A stretch of DNA of 64,000 bases from the NCBI GenBank assembly GCA_038230415.1, contig JBBRNH010000013.1, positions 21,924-85,923 on the forward strand. The letters are read 5' to 3'. This DNA comes from JBBRNH01 sp038230415 (lineage in GTDB: Bacteria; Bacteroidota; Bacteroidia; Cytophagales; Spirosomataceae). The stretch's first letter is position 1; each line of letters starts with the position of its first letter. Shown here one piece after another: positions 26,038 through 35,069 of this stretch. Both the position numbers and the translations under genes were made by a program. The notes beneath the pieces are model-generated. The model was not told where the DNA came from. It saw nothing but the letters and a program-made list of their open reading frames with translations, and did not search any database.

Positions 26038-29000
26038 TCAAAACCCGCCCCGGTCATAAAAACTGCGTCGGCGGCTGAGTTTCAACTCCTGCAATAACGC
26101 CGACCGCACCCGCAAATCGAACGAGTAGTTACTGGCGCGTTGGGCAGTGCCGGCAAACGGAGTCCAGTTGAAAGCCATATCCCAGCAGTGCAGGTCGCGG
26201 GTGATGCCCACGTTGGTCAGCGACGGGCGTTTGGCCTGAATGTCGTAGCCGGTCTGGATCGTGAACTTCCATTTGGGGGTCAGGCTGAAATCGCCGGTGA
26301 GTTGCAGGGTCTGAATCACGCTGCTCAGTTGGGGCGTGTAGTTGTTGATGCCTAACGAGTAGTTGATGTTGACCGACCAGGGAATGGTAAAATCAACGTA
26401 CATATCGGGGTTGTTATTAACGGCGTTGATGGTGGCATCCGACACCCCAGCCGCCTTTTTTGCCCGGTCGGCCCCTTTTGGTGCAATTCGGCCACTAAGA
26501 AAGAACGTCGCCGACTGCAACCGCGCCAGTCCCTGCCCCTGCGTAACGGCGTATTTCGGAATACGGATGTAGTTGGCTTCGGTGGCCGACGTTGGCACGT
26601 TCACCTGAGCGTAGGGATCGAAGGTGGACGAGAAGTTAAGACTGATGTTTTTGAGAATCTGCGTGGTCGCGTTTACGCTGATCGTCGAGAGTTTAAACCC
26701 GTCGAGTGCCAGCAGGTTGTAGTTGCCATTGATGCTGATGTTATCGAAAATCGAGATTTTCTTGAAGTCGTTACCCGCTGAATCGCCCCGGCTGCGGACT
26801 TTCATTTCTAACTGATTCACGATGCCGAACGAGATATTGGCCTGTGCGCCGGGTGCGCTGCTGCTGCCGCCTAACCCCCTGAACCGCGACACCCTCCGCC
26901 GGGATTCGGGCAGGTTCAGTTCGTCGGGCAGTTGCTGAAACAACCCAAAGGCCGGGTTCGAGAAATCCGGCACGTAGCCGAACGACACGTTGGGCGCAAA
27001 CGTGTGGCGGATGGCTTTCAGGCGGTCGCCTTTGAAAAAGAACGTGCCGTAGAGCCGGGTGTTCATGCTGGCATTCACCGAAAAGTTATAATTCGTAAAC
27101 AAGCCTTTCAGCGTATCCACCCGCACGGCTTTTTCAGACGCAATGTATTTGTAGTCTAACTTTCGGGTGTTCAGCTCGCCCGAAATCGAGAAGCCGGGCG
27201 TGAGGTTGATATACCGCAGCAGTTTGAAGTTGGGCAGCGAAATCGGGATGCTGTATCGCCCGGTGGTGGTAGCGTTGCGGATAATGGTGGGCAGATTAGC
27301 AACGTTAAACATCACTAAGCCGAGGGTTGCTGTTGGCAAAACACCCGTTCGGGGATCAATCAGGCCATTCCGAACGCTGTCGGCACGGGCGAGACTGTCT
27401 TTAACGCTCGTGGTGCGGTTGATGACGGTGAGCTTCCGGCCCTCCGCAATTACCCGAAAACCTAAACCAGTGGTGTCTATACGGTTGGTTCTGAGCGAGT
27501 TGCTGATCTGCGCCGAACCGCTGAAATCAAGCCCAACCCGGAAACTCTCGTACCACCGACCCGTGCCACCGCGCAGGGCGAAGGGTGCAATCTGATTCAC
27601 GCCGAAGTTAAAATCGGTCGAAATATCGGTTTTACCCCCCGTTCGTTTGGCCGTTCCCGGCACGGCCTGCCCAAATTGCTGATTAACCCGGAAATTGGCC
27701 CCGGCCCGCACAAACTGCCCGAACGTGCGGCTATACTGCACCGACGACCCGGCCACGTTGGAGATGTATGACCCCGGATTGTAGGAGTTAGCAATGTTGT
27801 AGCTGTTACTACTGATGTTGACATTGGCCGAAAACTGACTCCGTTTGCCGAGGTTTTGGGGCGAGTGTCCCCAGATAATCGAGAAATCATTGCGGGGCGT
27901 TTGCGTCGTATCCACGCGGTCGCCGGAGCGGTTGCGGTTGAAGCGCAGTTGTACATTCCCGCCAAATTTATATTTTTTGCTATACACCGACGACGCGCCT
28001 AACCCCCAACTCCCCCGCGAATAAATTTGCCCGGTAAACTGCATACCGAGGTTTTCGTTCACGGCCCAGTAGTAGCCACCGTCGCGCAGGTAGTAGCCGC
28101 GCCCGTTGGGTTCTTCGCCGTATTGCGGCACCAACACGCCCGACACGCCAATGTCTTTCTTTTTGGGGAACGGAAAAAAGCCAAACGGCAACCCAATCGG
28201 CAACGGTATCTGATTGATGACGAGGTTAAACGGCCCGGCAATCACCTGTTTGTTGTGGATAACCTTGAGCTTGCTGGCATTGATGTGGAAGTGGGGCGTG
28301 GCTAAATTACAGGTCGTGTAGATTGCCTTACGGATGTACAGATTATCGTCGGCATCTTTTTTCACGTTCGTACCGCGAATATTGCCCTCGCCCTGCTGGG
28401 TAACTACGCCCTGAATTTTCCCTTTCTTCGATTTAAAATTATACCGGATTTCATTGGCATCGTACTGACTTTCAGCATCTTTGAAAACCGGAAGGCCAAT
28501 TATTTTCTTTGCCGTCGAATCAAAGCGACCTTTGGCATAGACTTCGCTATTGATATAGTTGAGCCGGATGTAGTCGGCTTTGAGGGCGATTTCACCGTAT
28601 TCGACAGTGGCATCGCCGAAGAGTTCGGTGATCTGCGTCTCGTTGTCCACATTGATCGAATCGCGGGCGTTGTATTTGACGGTGGTTTTAAAACCCGCGT
28701 CGGCCTTCACCGAGTCTTTGGCGGTGGCGGTTGAGTCGGCAGCACCCCGAACAGCCCGCGTAATCAGGGTTGATGCCGTTGGGGAGGTAATGCCCGTAGT
28801 CGCGCCGGGAGCCGTTGCCGTTAAGGCACCGGGAGCCGTAATGCCCGCCGTGCCGGGCGCGTCGGTAACGTGCTGCGTGGGTGCGCCGGGAACGGCTCCA
28901 CCTTTTGATGGCAGCCGACGGACGGGTGCGCCGGGCAGCGTCTGGGCCTGAACCAGCCCTACGGCAAGCCACAGCGTAACGAAACCGACAAAGCCTTTGA

Positions 29001-29094
29001 AAACCTTGTTGGTCAGGTGTAAAATAAAGTGAGTATCTGTGAGTTGTAACAACGAAATTATCTTTGCTGAGTAAAGCCACCACGTGGGTTGCAA
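26038..29094 (-). CDS. LPS-assembly protein LptD-like outer-membrane protein
   Basis: About 1018 residues. A signal-like segment (FKGFVGFVTLWLAVGLVQAQ) is followed by a low-complexity Pro/Thr/Ala part, then an OstA/LptA-like beta-jellyroll (GDATVEYGEIALKADYIRLNY, about 160-190) and a large C-terminal barrel, as in Bacteroidota LptD proteins that insert lipopolysaccharide into the outer leaflet. The usual LptE partner is not adjacent. The start is uncertain: ATG 29094 coincides with a TACCTTTG box (29092-29099), so the mRNA may begin downstream and translation at a TTG (29052) or CTG (29016) codon, the latter giving a tidy signal peptide. Divergent from the amidase gene. Confidence 0.85.
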   Translation of the reverse strand: MQPTWWLYSAKIISLLQLTDTHFILHLTNKVFKGFVGFVTLWLAVGLVQAQTLPGAPVRRLPSKGGAVPGAPTQHVTDAPGTAGITAPGALTATAPGATTGITSPTASTLITRAVRGAADSTATAKDSVKADAGFKTTVKYNARDSINVDNETQITELFGDATVEYGEIALKADYIRLNYINSEVYAKGRFDSTAKKIIGLPVFKDAESQYDANEIRYNFKSKKGKIQGVVTQQGEGNIRGTNVKKDADDNLYIRKAIYTTCNLATPHFHINASKLKVIHNKQVIAGPFNLVINQIPLPIGLPFGFFPFPKKKDIGVSGVLVPQYGEEPNGRGYYLRDGGYYWAVNENLGMQFTGQIYSRGSWGLGASSVYSKKYKFGGNVQLRFNRNRSGDRVDTTQTPRNDFSIIWGHSPQNLGKRSQFSANVNISSNSYNIANSYNPGSYISNVAGSSVQYSRTFGQFVRAGANFRVNQQFGQAVPGTAKRTGGKTDISTDFNFGVNQIAPFALRGGTGRWYESFRVGLDFSGSAQISNSLRTNRIDTTGLGFRVIAEGRKLTVINRTTSVKDSLARADSVRNGLIDPRTGVLPTATLGLVMFNVANLPTIIRNATTTGRYSIPISLPNFKLLRYINLTPGFSISGELNTRKLDYKYIASEKAVRVDTLKGLFTNYNFSVNASMNTRLYGTFFFKGDRLKAIRHTFAPNVSFGYVPDFSNPAFGLFQQLPDELNLPESRRRVSRFRGLGGSSSAPGAQANISFGIVNQLEMKVRSRGDSAGNDFKKISIFDNISINGNYNLLALDGFKLSTISVNATTQILKNISLNFSSTFDPYAQVNVPTSATEANYIRIPKYAVTQGQGLARLQSATFFLSGRIAPKGADRAKKAAGVSDATINAVNNNPDMYVDFTIPWSVNINYSLGINNYTPQLSSVIQTLQLTGDFSLTPKWKFTIQTGYDIQAKRPSLTNVGITRDLHCWDMAFNWTPFAGTAQRASNYSFDLRVRSALLQELKLSRRRSFYDRGGF
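29059..29066 (+). promoter_or_regulatory. -7 promoter box of the amidase gene
   Basis: TATCTTTG matches TAnnTTTG exactly, about 55 bases before the amidase ATG. No TTG is seen at the normal spacing. It lies inside the 5' end of the annotated lptD frame, which supports a later lptD start. Confidence 0.5.
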
Positions 29095-29099
29095 AGGTA
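29092..29099 (-). promoter_or_regulatory. -7 promoter box overlapping the annotated lptD start
   Basis: Read on the minus strand, TACCTTTG is a perfect -7 box that covers the ATG of the longest lptD frame. If used, transcription starts near 29085 and the annotated ATG cannot be translated. Confidence 0.5.
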
Positions 29100-29120
29100 G
29101 AAACGAACCATTAGCTGATT

Positions 29121-29981
29121 ATGGCTTCCAACCAGTTTCCTCTGTTAAAAATTATTAAGGCATTCACGGCCCTGATCGTGTTGCCGGTGCTGCTGATGGC
29201 CGCCCTGCCCGCCACGTATGTGCAGGACCAGCCCGACAGCACCCGCACGAACCGCGACGATAACGATGGCTCGAACCGCATCAGAACCGTTGTGATTGAT
29301 GCCGGACACGGCGGCAAAGACCCCGGCTGCATGACCCGGCGGCACCGCGAGAGCCGAATTGTGCTGAAAATCGCGCTGCAATTAGCCCGCGACATCAAGC
29401 GCGAGATGCCCAAGATGCGGGTGATTATGACCCGCGCCACCGACCATTTTGTCGAACTCGCCGAGCGGGGAGCCATTGCCAACCGGAACAAAGCCGACCT
29501 CTTCATTTCGATTCACGTTAATGCCAGCCCCAGTTCGCACGCCGTGCATGGCACAGAAACCTACACCATGGGGCTGCACAAAACGGAGGGCAATCTGGAG
29601 GTTGCCAAGCGCGAGAACGCCGTTATTTTACAGGAGGCCAACTACCGTCAGACCTACCGGGGCTTTAACCCGGAATCGCCATTAGCCCATATCATGCTGG
29701 CAAATTACCAGAACGCGTTCATGGGCAGCAGCATTAATTTTGCCGAGAAAATTGAACGGAGTTTCCGCAGAAATGCCGACCGGAAAAGCAACGGTGTGAA
29801 ACAAGCCGGTTTTGTGGTACTCTGGCGCACCACAATGCCAAGCGTTTTGGTGGAGACGGGATACCTGACCAACCCCGCCGAAGAAATTTATTTATCGTCG
29901 GAAGACGGGCAGCAGGAAATCGCACTGGCGATCTACAAAGCCTTCGCCCAGTATAAAGACGAGATAGAATCGGCGAACTGA
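29121..29981 (+). CDS. N-acetylmuramoyl-L-alanine amidase (Amidase_3)
   Basis: Protein of 286 residues. A membrane-anchoring or signal segment (ALIVLPVLLMAALPATY) precedes the zinc amidase domain. Metal ligands are visible in VIDAGHGGKDPGC (first His), RHRESRIVLKIALQLA (Glu) and ISIHVNASP (second His); PSVLVETGYLTNPAEE carries the catalytic Glu. The enzyme cuts the amide between muramic acid and the stem peptide in the periplasm, for cell separation or wall turnover. It sits between LptD and an MCE protein, an envelope gene grouping common in Bacteroidota. Confidence 0.94.
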   Translation: MASNQFPLLKIIKAFTALIVLPVLLMAALPATYVQDQPDSTRTNRDDNDGSNRIRTVVIDAGHGGKDPGCMTRRHRESRIVLKIALQLARDIKREMPKMRVIMTRATDHFVELAERGAIANRNKADLFISIHVNASPSSHAVHGTETYTMGLHKTEGNLEVAKRENAVILQEANYRQTYRGFNPESPLAHIMLANYQNAFMGSSINFAEKIERSFRRNADRKSNGVKQAGFVVLWRTTMPSVLVETGYLTNPAEEIYLSSEDGQQEIALAIYKAFAQYKDEIESAN

Positions 29982-30068
29982 GTGATAAGTGGTCAGTGGC
30001 GAGTCCTGCCGGACAAGCGCAATCATTACTCATCACCTGCTGCTAACTTGCCACTTGCCACTAATGAC
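29982..30068. repeat. Inverted repeat (GTGGTCAGTGG family) between amidase and MCE genes
   Basis: Arms at 29982-30004 and 30046-30068 are imperfectly complementary and are made of the same GTGGTCAGTGG / CCACTTGCCACT words as the repeat at 5716-5790. It begins directly after the amidase stop codon. Confidence 0.65.
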
Positions 30069-30146
30069 TTGCCACTACCTTAACTTCGCGGCACAATACA
30101 GCCCCGGTTCGGGTTATGGCCGTATTCTATCACTGAATCACAACTG

Positions 30147-31166
30147 ATGAAATTATCACAGGAAATGCGGGTAGGCTTGCTGGCGGTTGTCGCGATGGCA
30201 ATGTTTTACTTTGGTTTTAATTTTTTGAAAGGGTCTGATTTTTTCTCATCCAATAGCCAGTACCAGGTTTTATACGGCAGCGTTGACGGCCTTACTGCTT
30301 CTAACCCGGTCAGGATCAACGGCTTGTCGGTAGGCCGGGTGAAATCAATCGAAATTTTACAGGATCAGGGCAACAAACTGCGGGTGGTACTGGAAATCAG
30401 CAAGAAAATCAGCATACCGGCCAATTCAACCGCCCTCCTGTCCGACGATGGACTGCTGGGCGGCAAACTCATCAACCTCAAACTCAACACCAACGGCGCA
30501 CCACTGCCCGGCGAAGGCCTGCTCATCGGTGCCAAAGAAGCCGGACTCATCAACTCCATCAGCGACCGCGCCACGCCCGTTTTAAACTCGGCTGATTCGC
30601 TGATGAAAAACCTGAACCGGGTGGTGGCTTCGTTCAGCAAAACAGCCGCCGTACTGAATCAAACCCTCGCCGGAGCCAACCAAACGCTGGTCGGGGCCAA
30701 CCGTGTAACGGGAACGCTCGACGTAACGGTGCAGGAAAACCGGGCCGCCCTGCAAACAACCCTCGCCAACGTGGGTAAACTCTCAACCTCCCTCATCGAA
30801 ACCGAAAAACAACTCAAACCCATTCTGACCAAAGCCGGCACCTTTGCCGACTCACTGAACGCGCTGCAACTCCGGCAAACCCTGACAACGGCCAACGCAA
30901 CGGTGGCTAATCTGCAAAAAATTCTCTCGGACGTGAGCAAGGGTAAAGGTTCTTTAGGCAAACTTACCTCCGACGACGCGCTCTACACCAACGTCAACGC
31001 CACCACCGAAAGCCTGACCAAACTCCTGACCGACCTCCGCGAAAACCCCAAACGGTACGTTCATTTTTCGCTCTTTGGCCGCAAAGAAAAACCGCCCGTC
31101 AGCCAAACCGCCACCGGCCCGGTGGTGCCTGTTGTGCCAGCCCTAACCCCTGATTCGACGCGGTAA
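30147..31166 (+). CDS. MlaD/MCE-domain periplasmic lipid-transport protein
   Basis: Protein of 339 residues. A single N-terminal membrane anchor (VGLLAVVAMAMFYFGFNFL) is followed by the MCE domain (about 37-115): YGSVDGLTASNPVRINGLSVGRVKSIEI and LLSDDGLLGGKLINLKL. A helical tail with repeats of NQTLAGANQTLVGANR type and a Pro-rich end follows. MCE proteins form hexameric rings that carry phospholipids between membranes with an ABC transporter (MlaEF-like). The permease and ATPase genes are not in this window. Together with LptD it points to an outer-membrane maintenance cluster. Confidence 0.9.
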   Translation: MKLSQEMRVGLLAVVAMAMFYFGFNFLKGSDFFSSNSQYQVLYGSVDGLTASNPVRINGLSVGRVKSIEILQDQGNKLRVVLEISKKISIPANSTALLSDDGLLGGKLINLKLNTNGAPLPGEGLLIGAKEAGLINSISDRATPVLNSADSLMKNLNRVVASFSKTAAVLNQTLAGANQTLVGANRVTGTLDVTVQENRAALQTTLANVGKLSTSLIETEKQLKPILTKAGTFADSLNALQLRQTLTTANATVANLQKILSDVSKGKGSLGKLTSDDALYTNVNATTESLTKLLTDLRENPKRYVHFSLFGRKEKPPVSQTATGPVVPVVPALTPDSTR

Positions 31167-31219
31167 GTGGTCAGGAACAACACAATTTGTATCTTCTTCG
31201 TAATTATTTGAGCAGCTTG

Positions 31220-31341
31220 TTTGGCACCGCCCCCAGGCTGTGCCGTTTCAGACGAGTGAATCAATTAGGGCCAGCATCCCACAGCCTGGTGGCGGTGGGT
31301 AACGAGTTTGGCACCGCCACCAGGCTGTGCCGTTTCAGGCG
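31220..31341. repeat. GGCACCGCCACCAGGCTGTGCC element: two direct copies and one inverted
   Basis: Two near-identical 35-base copies (31220-31254 and 31307-31341) beginning TTTGGCACCGCC flank a shorter inverted copy (about 31275-31300). Any two neighbouring copies can form a hairpin. The array lies between the MCE gene and the second Uma2 gene and holds no coding frame. Confidence 0.85.
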
Positions 31342-31387
31342 TGAACCCGTTTCTTTTGTATCTTCACTCAACTAATCAGACAAAACA

Positions 31388-31969
31388 ATGGTAGCGGTTG
31401 AAAAACGTCGGTACACCCCCGCCGAATACTTGGCGCGGGAACGGCAGGCATTCGAAAAAAGTGAGTTTTTTGATGGAGAAATCATAGAGATGGCCGGAGC
31501 ATCATTAAATCACAACAGAATTAAAGAAAATGCGGCAACCCAAATCGGGGCTTTTTTAGAAAAACATAATTGCCAATCGTTTTCATCGGATATGCGGGTG
31601 AGTTTTCCGCAAACCGGCCTCTATGCCTATCCTGACATTGTGATTGTGTGCGGTGAGCCGCAACTGATGCCCGACGAGTTTGATAATCTCCTCAACCCGT
31701 CGGCACTACTCGAAGTGCTGTCTGATGGCACCGAAGACTACGACAGGGGCCGCAAATTTCTCCGTTACCGCAGCATCCCGACGTTTCAGGAATACGTGCT
31801 GATTGATTCCCAGACGATTAGCGTGGAAGTTTGGCGCAAAAACGAACGGGGCCAATGGACACTCGCCGAGCAGCCCACCGACCCCGCCGGTCAGTTTAGG
31901 ATTGAGACTATTGGCCTGACAATCAGTCTCGAAACGGTTTATAGCCGTACAACAGGGCTATTGCCGTAA
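31388..31969 (+). CDS. Uma2 family endonuclease-like protein (DUF820), second copy
   Basis: Protein of 193 residues. It begins MVAVEKRRYTPAEYLARERQ and has the family landmarks SEFFDGEIIEMAGAS, YAYPDIVIVCGEP (Asp of the nuclease core), ALLEVLSDGTEDYDRGRKFLRYRSIPTFQEYVLID (Glu of the core). It is only distantly related to the copy at 4269-4853. Function unknown; predicted PD-(D/E)XK fold. Transcribed alone and bounded by repeat elements on both sides. Confidence 0.87.
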   Translation: MVAVEKRRYTPAEYLARERQAFEKSEFFDGEIIEMAGASLNHNRIKENAATQIGAFLEKHNCQSFSSDMRVSFPQTGLYAYPDIVIVCGEPQLMPDEFDNLLNPSALLEVLSDGTEDYDRGRKFLRYRSIPTFQEYVLIDSQTISVEVWRKNERGQWTLAEQPTDPAGQFRIETIGLTISLETVYSRTTGLLP

Positions 31970-31978
31970 CGTAAGTTT

Positions 31979-32041
31979 CCTCGGTCTGTGTCTTCACAGA
32001 CCGCAGTTGCATCAGACAGTCTGTGAAGACACAGACCGAGG
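31979..32041. repeat. 23-bp perfect inverted repeat between converging genes
   Basis: Arms at 31979-32001 and 32019-32041 pair perfectly around a 17-base spacer, and each arm itself contains a small CTGTGTCTTCACAG dyad. It lies between the converging Uma2 and DUF1501 genes and may terminate both transcripts. Confidence 0.88.
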
Positions 32042-32059
32042 AGACACCCGGAACCCGGC

Positions 32060-33307
32060 CTAAATGAATCCCAGCGTCTCGAATTTTCGGCCCAGAATTG
32101 CCACATCGTCGGCCCGGAGCCAATCGCGGAGCAGCGTGGCGTAGATACGTCGGAAATCAACGGTGTATTTCAGGTCGCCTTCGTCGAGGTCGGTCAGGTT
32201 CGGGGCTTCGTTGAAGACCTTGCCTGATTTTGCGCCGTTCAGCCCGCCCCCAATCAGAAACACGTTGTTGGCCGTGCCGTGGTCGGTGCCGTTGCTGGCG
32301 TTTTGTTTCACCCGTCGGCCAAATTCAGAAAACGTCATCAGCAGCACGTCGTTTTGCCGGTTGGTGGCTTTCATCTCGCCCATAAACGCGTTTACGGCTT
32401 CGGCGTATTGCCGCAACAGCCTCTCCTGCTGCCCCGGCTGGTTGATGTGGGTATCGAATCCTGAAATCGAGATGTAATAAACGCTTGTACTCACCCCCGA
32501 CTGAATCAGTTCAGACACCGTTTTCAACCGATTGCCTAATTCATTGGCGGGATACGTCGCCCTTGTTGCGTTGACCGGGCTGGCCGTCCGCGCCGATTTG
32601 TCATACACGTAGGCCGCCGAGGATACCGTTTCGGCCAGCGTTTTGTAGAGATAGGCCACGTTGCCGTGTTCGTCGGCGTGATTGGCGGTGGCTAACCCCT
32701 TTACTAAGCCACTTTGGGTTTGGTTAAAAAGTTTCTGCGGATTCAGCATCGCCAGTCCATTTATGGTGTTGCCCTTCAGAGCCAGACTCAGCGTGTCGTC
32801 AACCTCAATGGCCTTGTGGGGTTGGCAGGTGGCAGTGGTCCCGGCGCAGTTGGCATCTAAATACCGACCGACCCAACCCGTTGGCAGGTATTGGTCAGCC
32901 GCACTGGCGGTTTGCCAGATGTCCATCGAACGGAAGTGCGACCGATCAGGATTTGGGTAGCCCACGTTGTTGATAACCGTTACGAGACCGTCGTCATAAA
33001 GCGATTTCAGTGACTCTAAAGCCGAATTAAAGCCAATTTCATCGTTGATGGTCAGCACTTTATCGCGCGGAATTGCCAGCGTCGGGCGTTCGCGGTAGTA
33101 AATATCGTTGCGGTGGGGTACAACGGTATTCAGCCCATCGTTGCCGCCCGATAATTGCACAATCACCAGCGTTTTGCCCGTTGCCGGGGCCGCGCCGATG
33201 CCCGATAAACCCAATTGATTGAGTTCGTATGCTTTTAAGAAATTGGGGATCAGCATGGTCCCGGCAGTCGTCAGGGCTGATTTTCTGAGAAATTCTCTGC
33301 GTTTCAT
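32060..33307 (-). CDS. DUF1501 family protein, Tat-exported
   Basis: Protein of 415 residues. The N-terminus MKRREFLRKSALTTAGTML is a twin-arginine signal. The body has the DUF1501 (sulfatase-like fold) landmarks: VIVQLSGGNDGLNTVVP, SHFRSMDIWQTAS, VYYISISGFDTHINQPGQQERLL and LLMTFSEFGRRVKQNASNGTDHGTANNVFLIGGGL. These match metal-binding regions of alkaline-phosphatase-like enzymes, but no substrate is known. It follows the DUF1800 gene by 13 bases; the two families nearly always occur as a pair. Confidence 0.92.
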   Translation of the reverse strand: MKRREFLRKSALTTAGTMLIPNFLKAYELNQLGLSGIGAAPATGKTLVIVQLSGGNDGLNTVVPHRNDIYYRERPTLAIPRDKVLTINDEIGFNSALESLKSLYDDGLVTVINNVGYPNPDRSHFRSMDIWQTASAADQYLPTGWVGRYLDANCAGTTATCQPHKAIEVDDTLSLALKGNTINGLAMLNPQKLFNQTQSGLVKGLATANHADEHGNVAYLYKTLAETVSSAAYVYDKSARTASPVNATRATYPANELGNRLKTVSELIQSGVSTSVYYISISGFDTHINQPGQQERLLRQYAEAVNAFMGEMKATNRQNDVLLMTFSEFGRRVKQNASNGTDHGTANNVFLIGGGLNGAKSGKVFNEAPNLTDLDEGDLKYTVDFRRIYATLLRDWLRADDVAILGRKFETLGFI

Positions 33308-33320
33308 GGTACATCCGGGA

Positions 33321-34784
33321 TTAACACAATTGATATTCGGGCAAGGCCATGAGCGTGGCCGTCAGCGTTCTGATTTGTTCGCTGCGGCTGCTGCCGGGCT
33401 TTAACCGCTTCATCACTTCGGCCCGCTGCGCTGCGCCGAGGGGTTGTTGCAACAAAAAAGCGGCTAATTCGTCGGGGAGTTTTCCGGGAGCAGTTTTGGC
33501 AAACGCGGCTTCAAAAGCTGCCCAGTCAACCGTTGCGGTGAGCGGGCCTTTGCCGCGCCGGGAGAGGTTTTCGGTGTTCACGTCGCCATCGTCTTTGGGC
33601 TGAATGGTCACTTGCGCGGCCTGTAACAGCACATCGGGAAGTTTCATACGGAAGAGCAGACTCGAACTATCAATCCAGTTGCGGCCACCCGGCCAACCCG
33701 CCACGTTTGGCGGATACAGCAGGACCTGCCCCAACGTGCGCTGAATAAAAATCAATGATTGCTTCTGCTCGAATTGCAGGCCGAGGGTTCGCTCCATACC
33801 GGCTACCAACTCGACTGGCGATTTAATCTGGTTGCCAACGTTAGTCGGTTCATAAAACCAGTCGGCGGTAAAGACACTCTCCAGCAGGTCGGCAATGTTG
33901 TAGCCACTGCCATAAAAACGGTCGGCGAGGGCGTTGATACGGGTTTGGGTCGGTGCATCGGCAACATCGTCATTGACCAAGAACCGATAAATTTTGGTGG
34001 TGATGAACCGGGCGGTCTGCTTTTTTTCGAGCAGCAGCCGAATCACGTCTTCGCCGACGAAGGTTCCGGTTTGCCCAAAAATCGTTTTCGGCCCGTTGTC
34101 GTGCTGACTCTGCCGGAACACAAAGCCACCCTGCAAATTGAACCCCCAGCCGGTGAAGGCGCGGGCGGCATCTTTCACATCGGCTTCGGTATAATTCCTT
34201 ACCGAAGACTCATTGGTACGGCCCAATGTAAATAGCTCCATCACCTCGCGGGCGAAGTTTTCGTTGGGGGCGTTCTTGCGGTTTTGCTGGTTGTTAAGAA
34301 ACTGCAGCATGGCCGGTTCTTTAGAGACTGCCATGAGCAGATCGCTGAATGTACCGAGCGCGTTTTGGCGGATCGTGTTGAGATACTGCTGAATAGCGAC
34401 CGGATTAAGCACCCGGCAGGCAAAATGACCGTGCCAAAACAGGGCCATTTTTTCGCGCAGGGCATCGGGGCCGGTTCCCATCCGTTCGACCCACAACACG
34501 TTTAAATCGCGGATATGGCCGGTGTTTTCTCTGATGCGGTCTTTAAGCGCGTCGCGGTCAAGCGTACCTTCTTTAACCATTTCTTTCAGGGCTTTCCGGG
34601 GTACAACCTGTTCGGGGTCAACCACCGTGAGGGGGGCAAACGGCGCGTCGGTGTGAAGCAGATCGCGCACTACCTTTTTCAGTGGCCGGTTGCTGTCGTG
34701 CCGGATCTGGTCGGGCGTGGCTCCGAAACCGGCCCGCCAGTGCAGGTGCTGAATTTGTTGTTGCTTACTGATCGGGCGTGCCAT
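33321..34784 (-). CDS. DUF1800 family protein
   Basis: Protein of 487 residues. Landmarks: HLHWRAGFGATPDQI at the start, MALFWHGHFACRV, NPNENFAREVMELFTLG-like text (APNENFAREVMELFTLGRTN), AARAFTGWGF, and the C-terminal LLYPPNVAGWPGGRNWIDSSSLL. DUF1800 proteins are predicted exported or surface-associated partners of DUF1501 proteins with no known activity. No clear signal peptide is present at this start, so export, if any, may depend on the Tat substrate encoded next. First gene of the pair. Confidence 0.92.
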   Translation of the reverse strand: MARPISKQQQIQHLHWRAGFGATPDQIRHDSNRPLKKVVRDLLHTDAPFAPLTVVDPEQVVPRKALKEMVKEGTLDRDALKDRIRENTGHIRDLNVLWVERMGTGPDALREKMALFWHGHFACRVLNPVAIQQYLNTIRQNALGTFSDLLMAVSKEPAMLQFLNNQQNRKNAPNENFAREVMELFTLGRTNESSVRNYTEADVKDAARAFTGWGFNLQGGFVFRQSQHDNGPKTIFGQTGTFVGEDVIRLLLEKKQTARFITTKIYRFLVNDDVADAPTQTRINALADRFYGSGYNIADLLESVFTADWFYEPTNVGNQIKSPVELVAGMERTLGLQFEQKQSLIFIQRTLGQVLLYPPNVAGWPGGRNWIDSSSLLFRMKLPDVLLQAAQVTIQPKDDGDVNTENLSRRGKGPLTATVDWAAFEAAFAKTAPGKLPDELAAFLLQQPLGAAQRAEVMKRLKPGSSRSEQIRTLTATLMALPEYQLC

Positions 34785-35069
34785 AACTGGCTTATTTTGA
34801 GGTTAATCGTTACGAACAACGTTAGTTCATTATCAAATGCCAACCGGCGTATCGTCGCATCACCACCGGCAAAACTATGACCCCGACAAGAGTCCGGGTT
34901 TTAATCAGCGTCGGCACGTATCCGTAAAATGCCAAAGTCGTAATAAACCTGCGGAGCCGGTTTTTTTTAAGGTTGCTACCGGATTATCTATCGTTCTACA
35001 GCCCCGTCGCGCAAGTTTTTCCGGCAATCGGCATTTTAGGGGATAGGATCACGAAATGAACCAACGGTT

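Noticed and set aside
34837..35046. Possible 69-residue gene in the 285-base gap before the lipoprotein gene
   Set aside because: Composition is unlike a protein, no start signal, no family motif.
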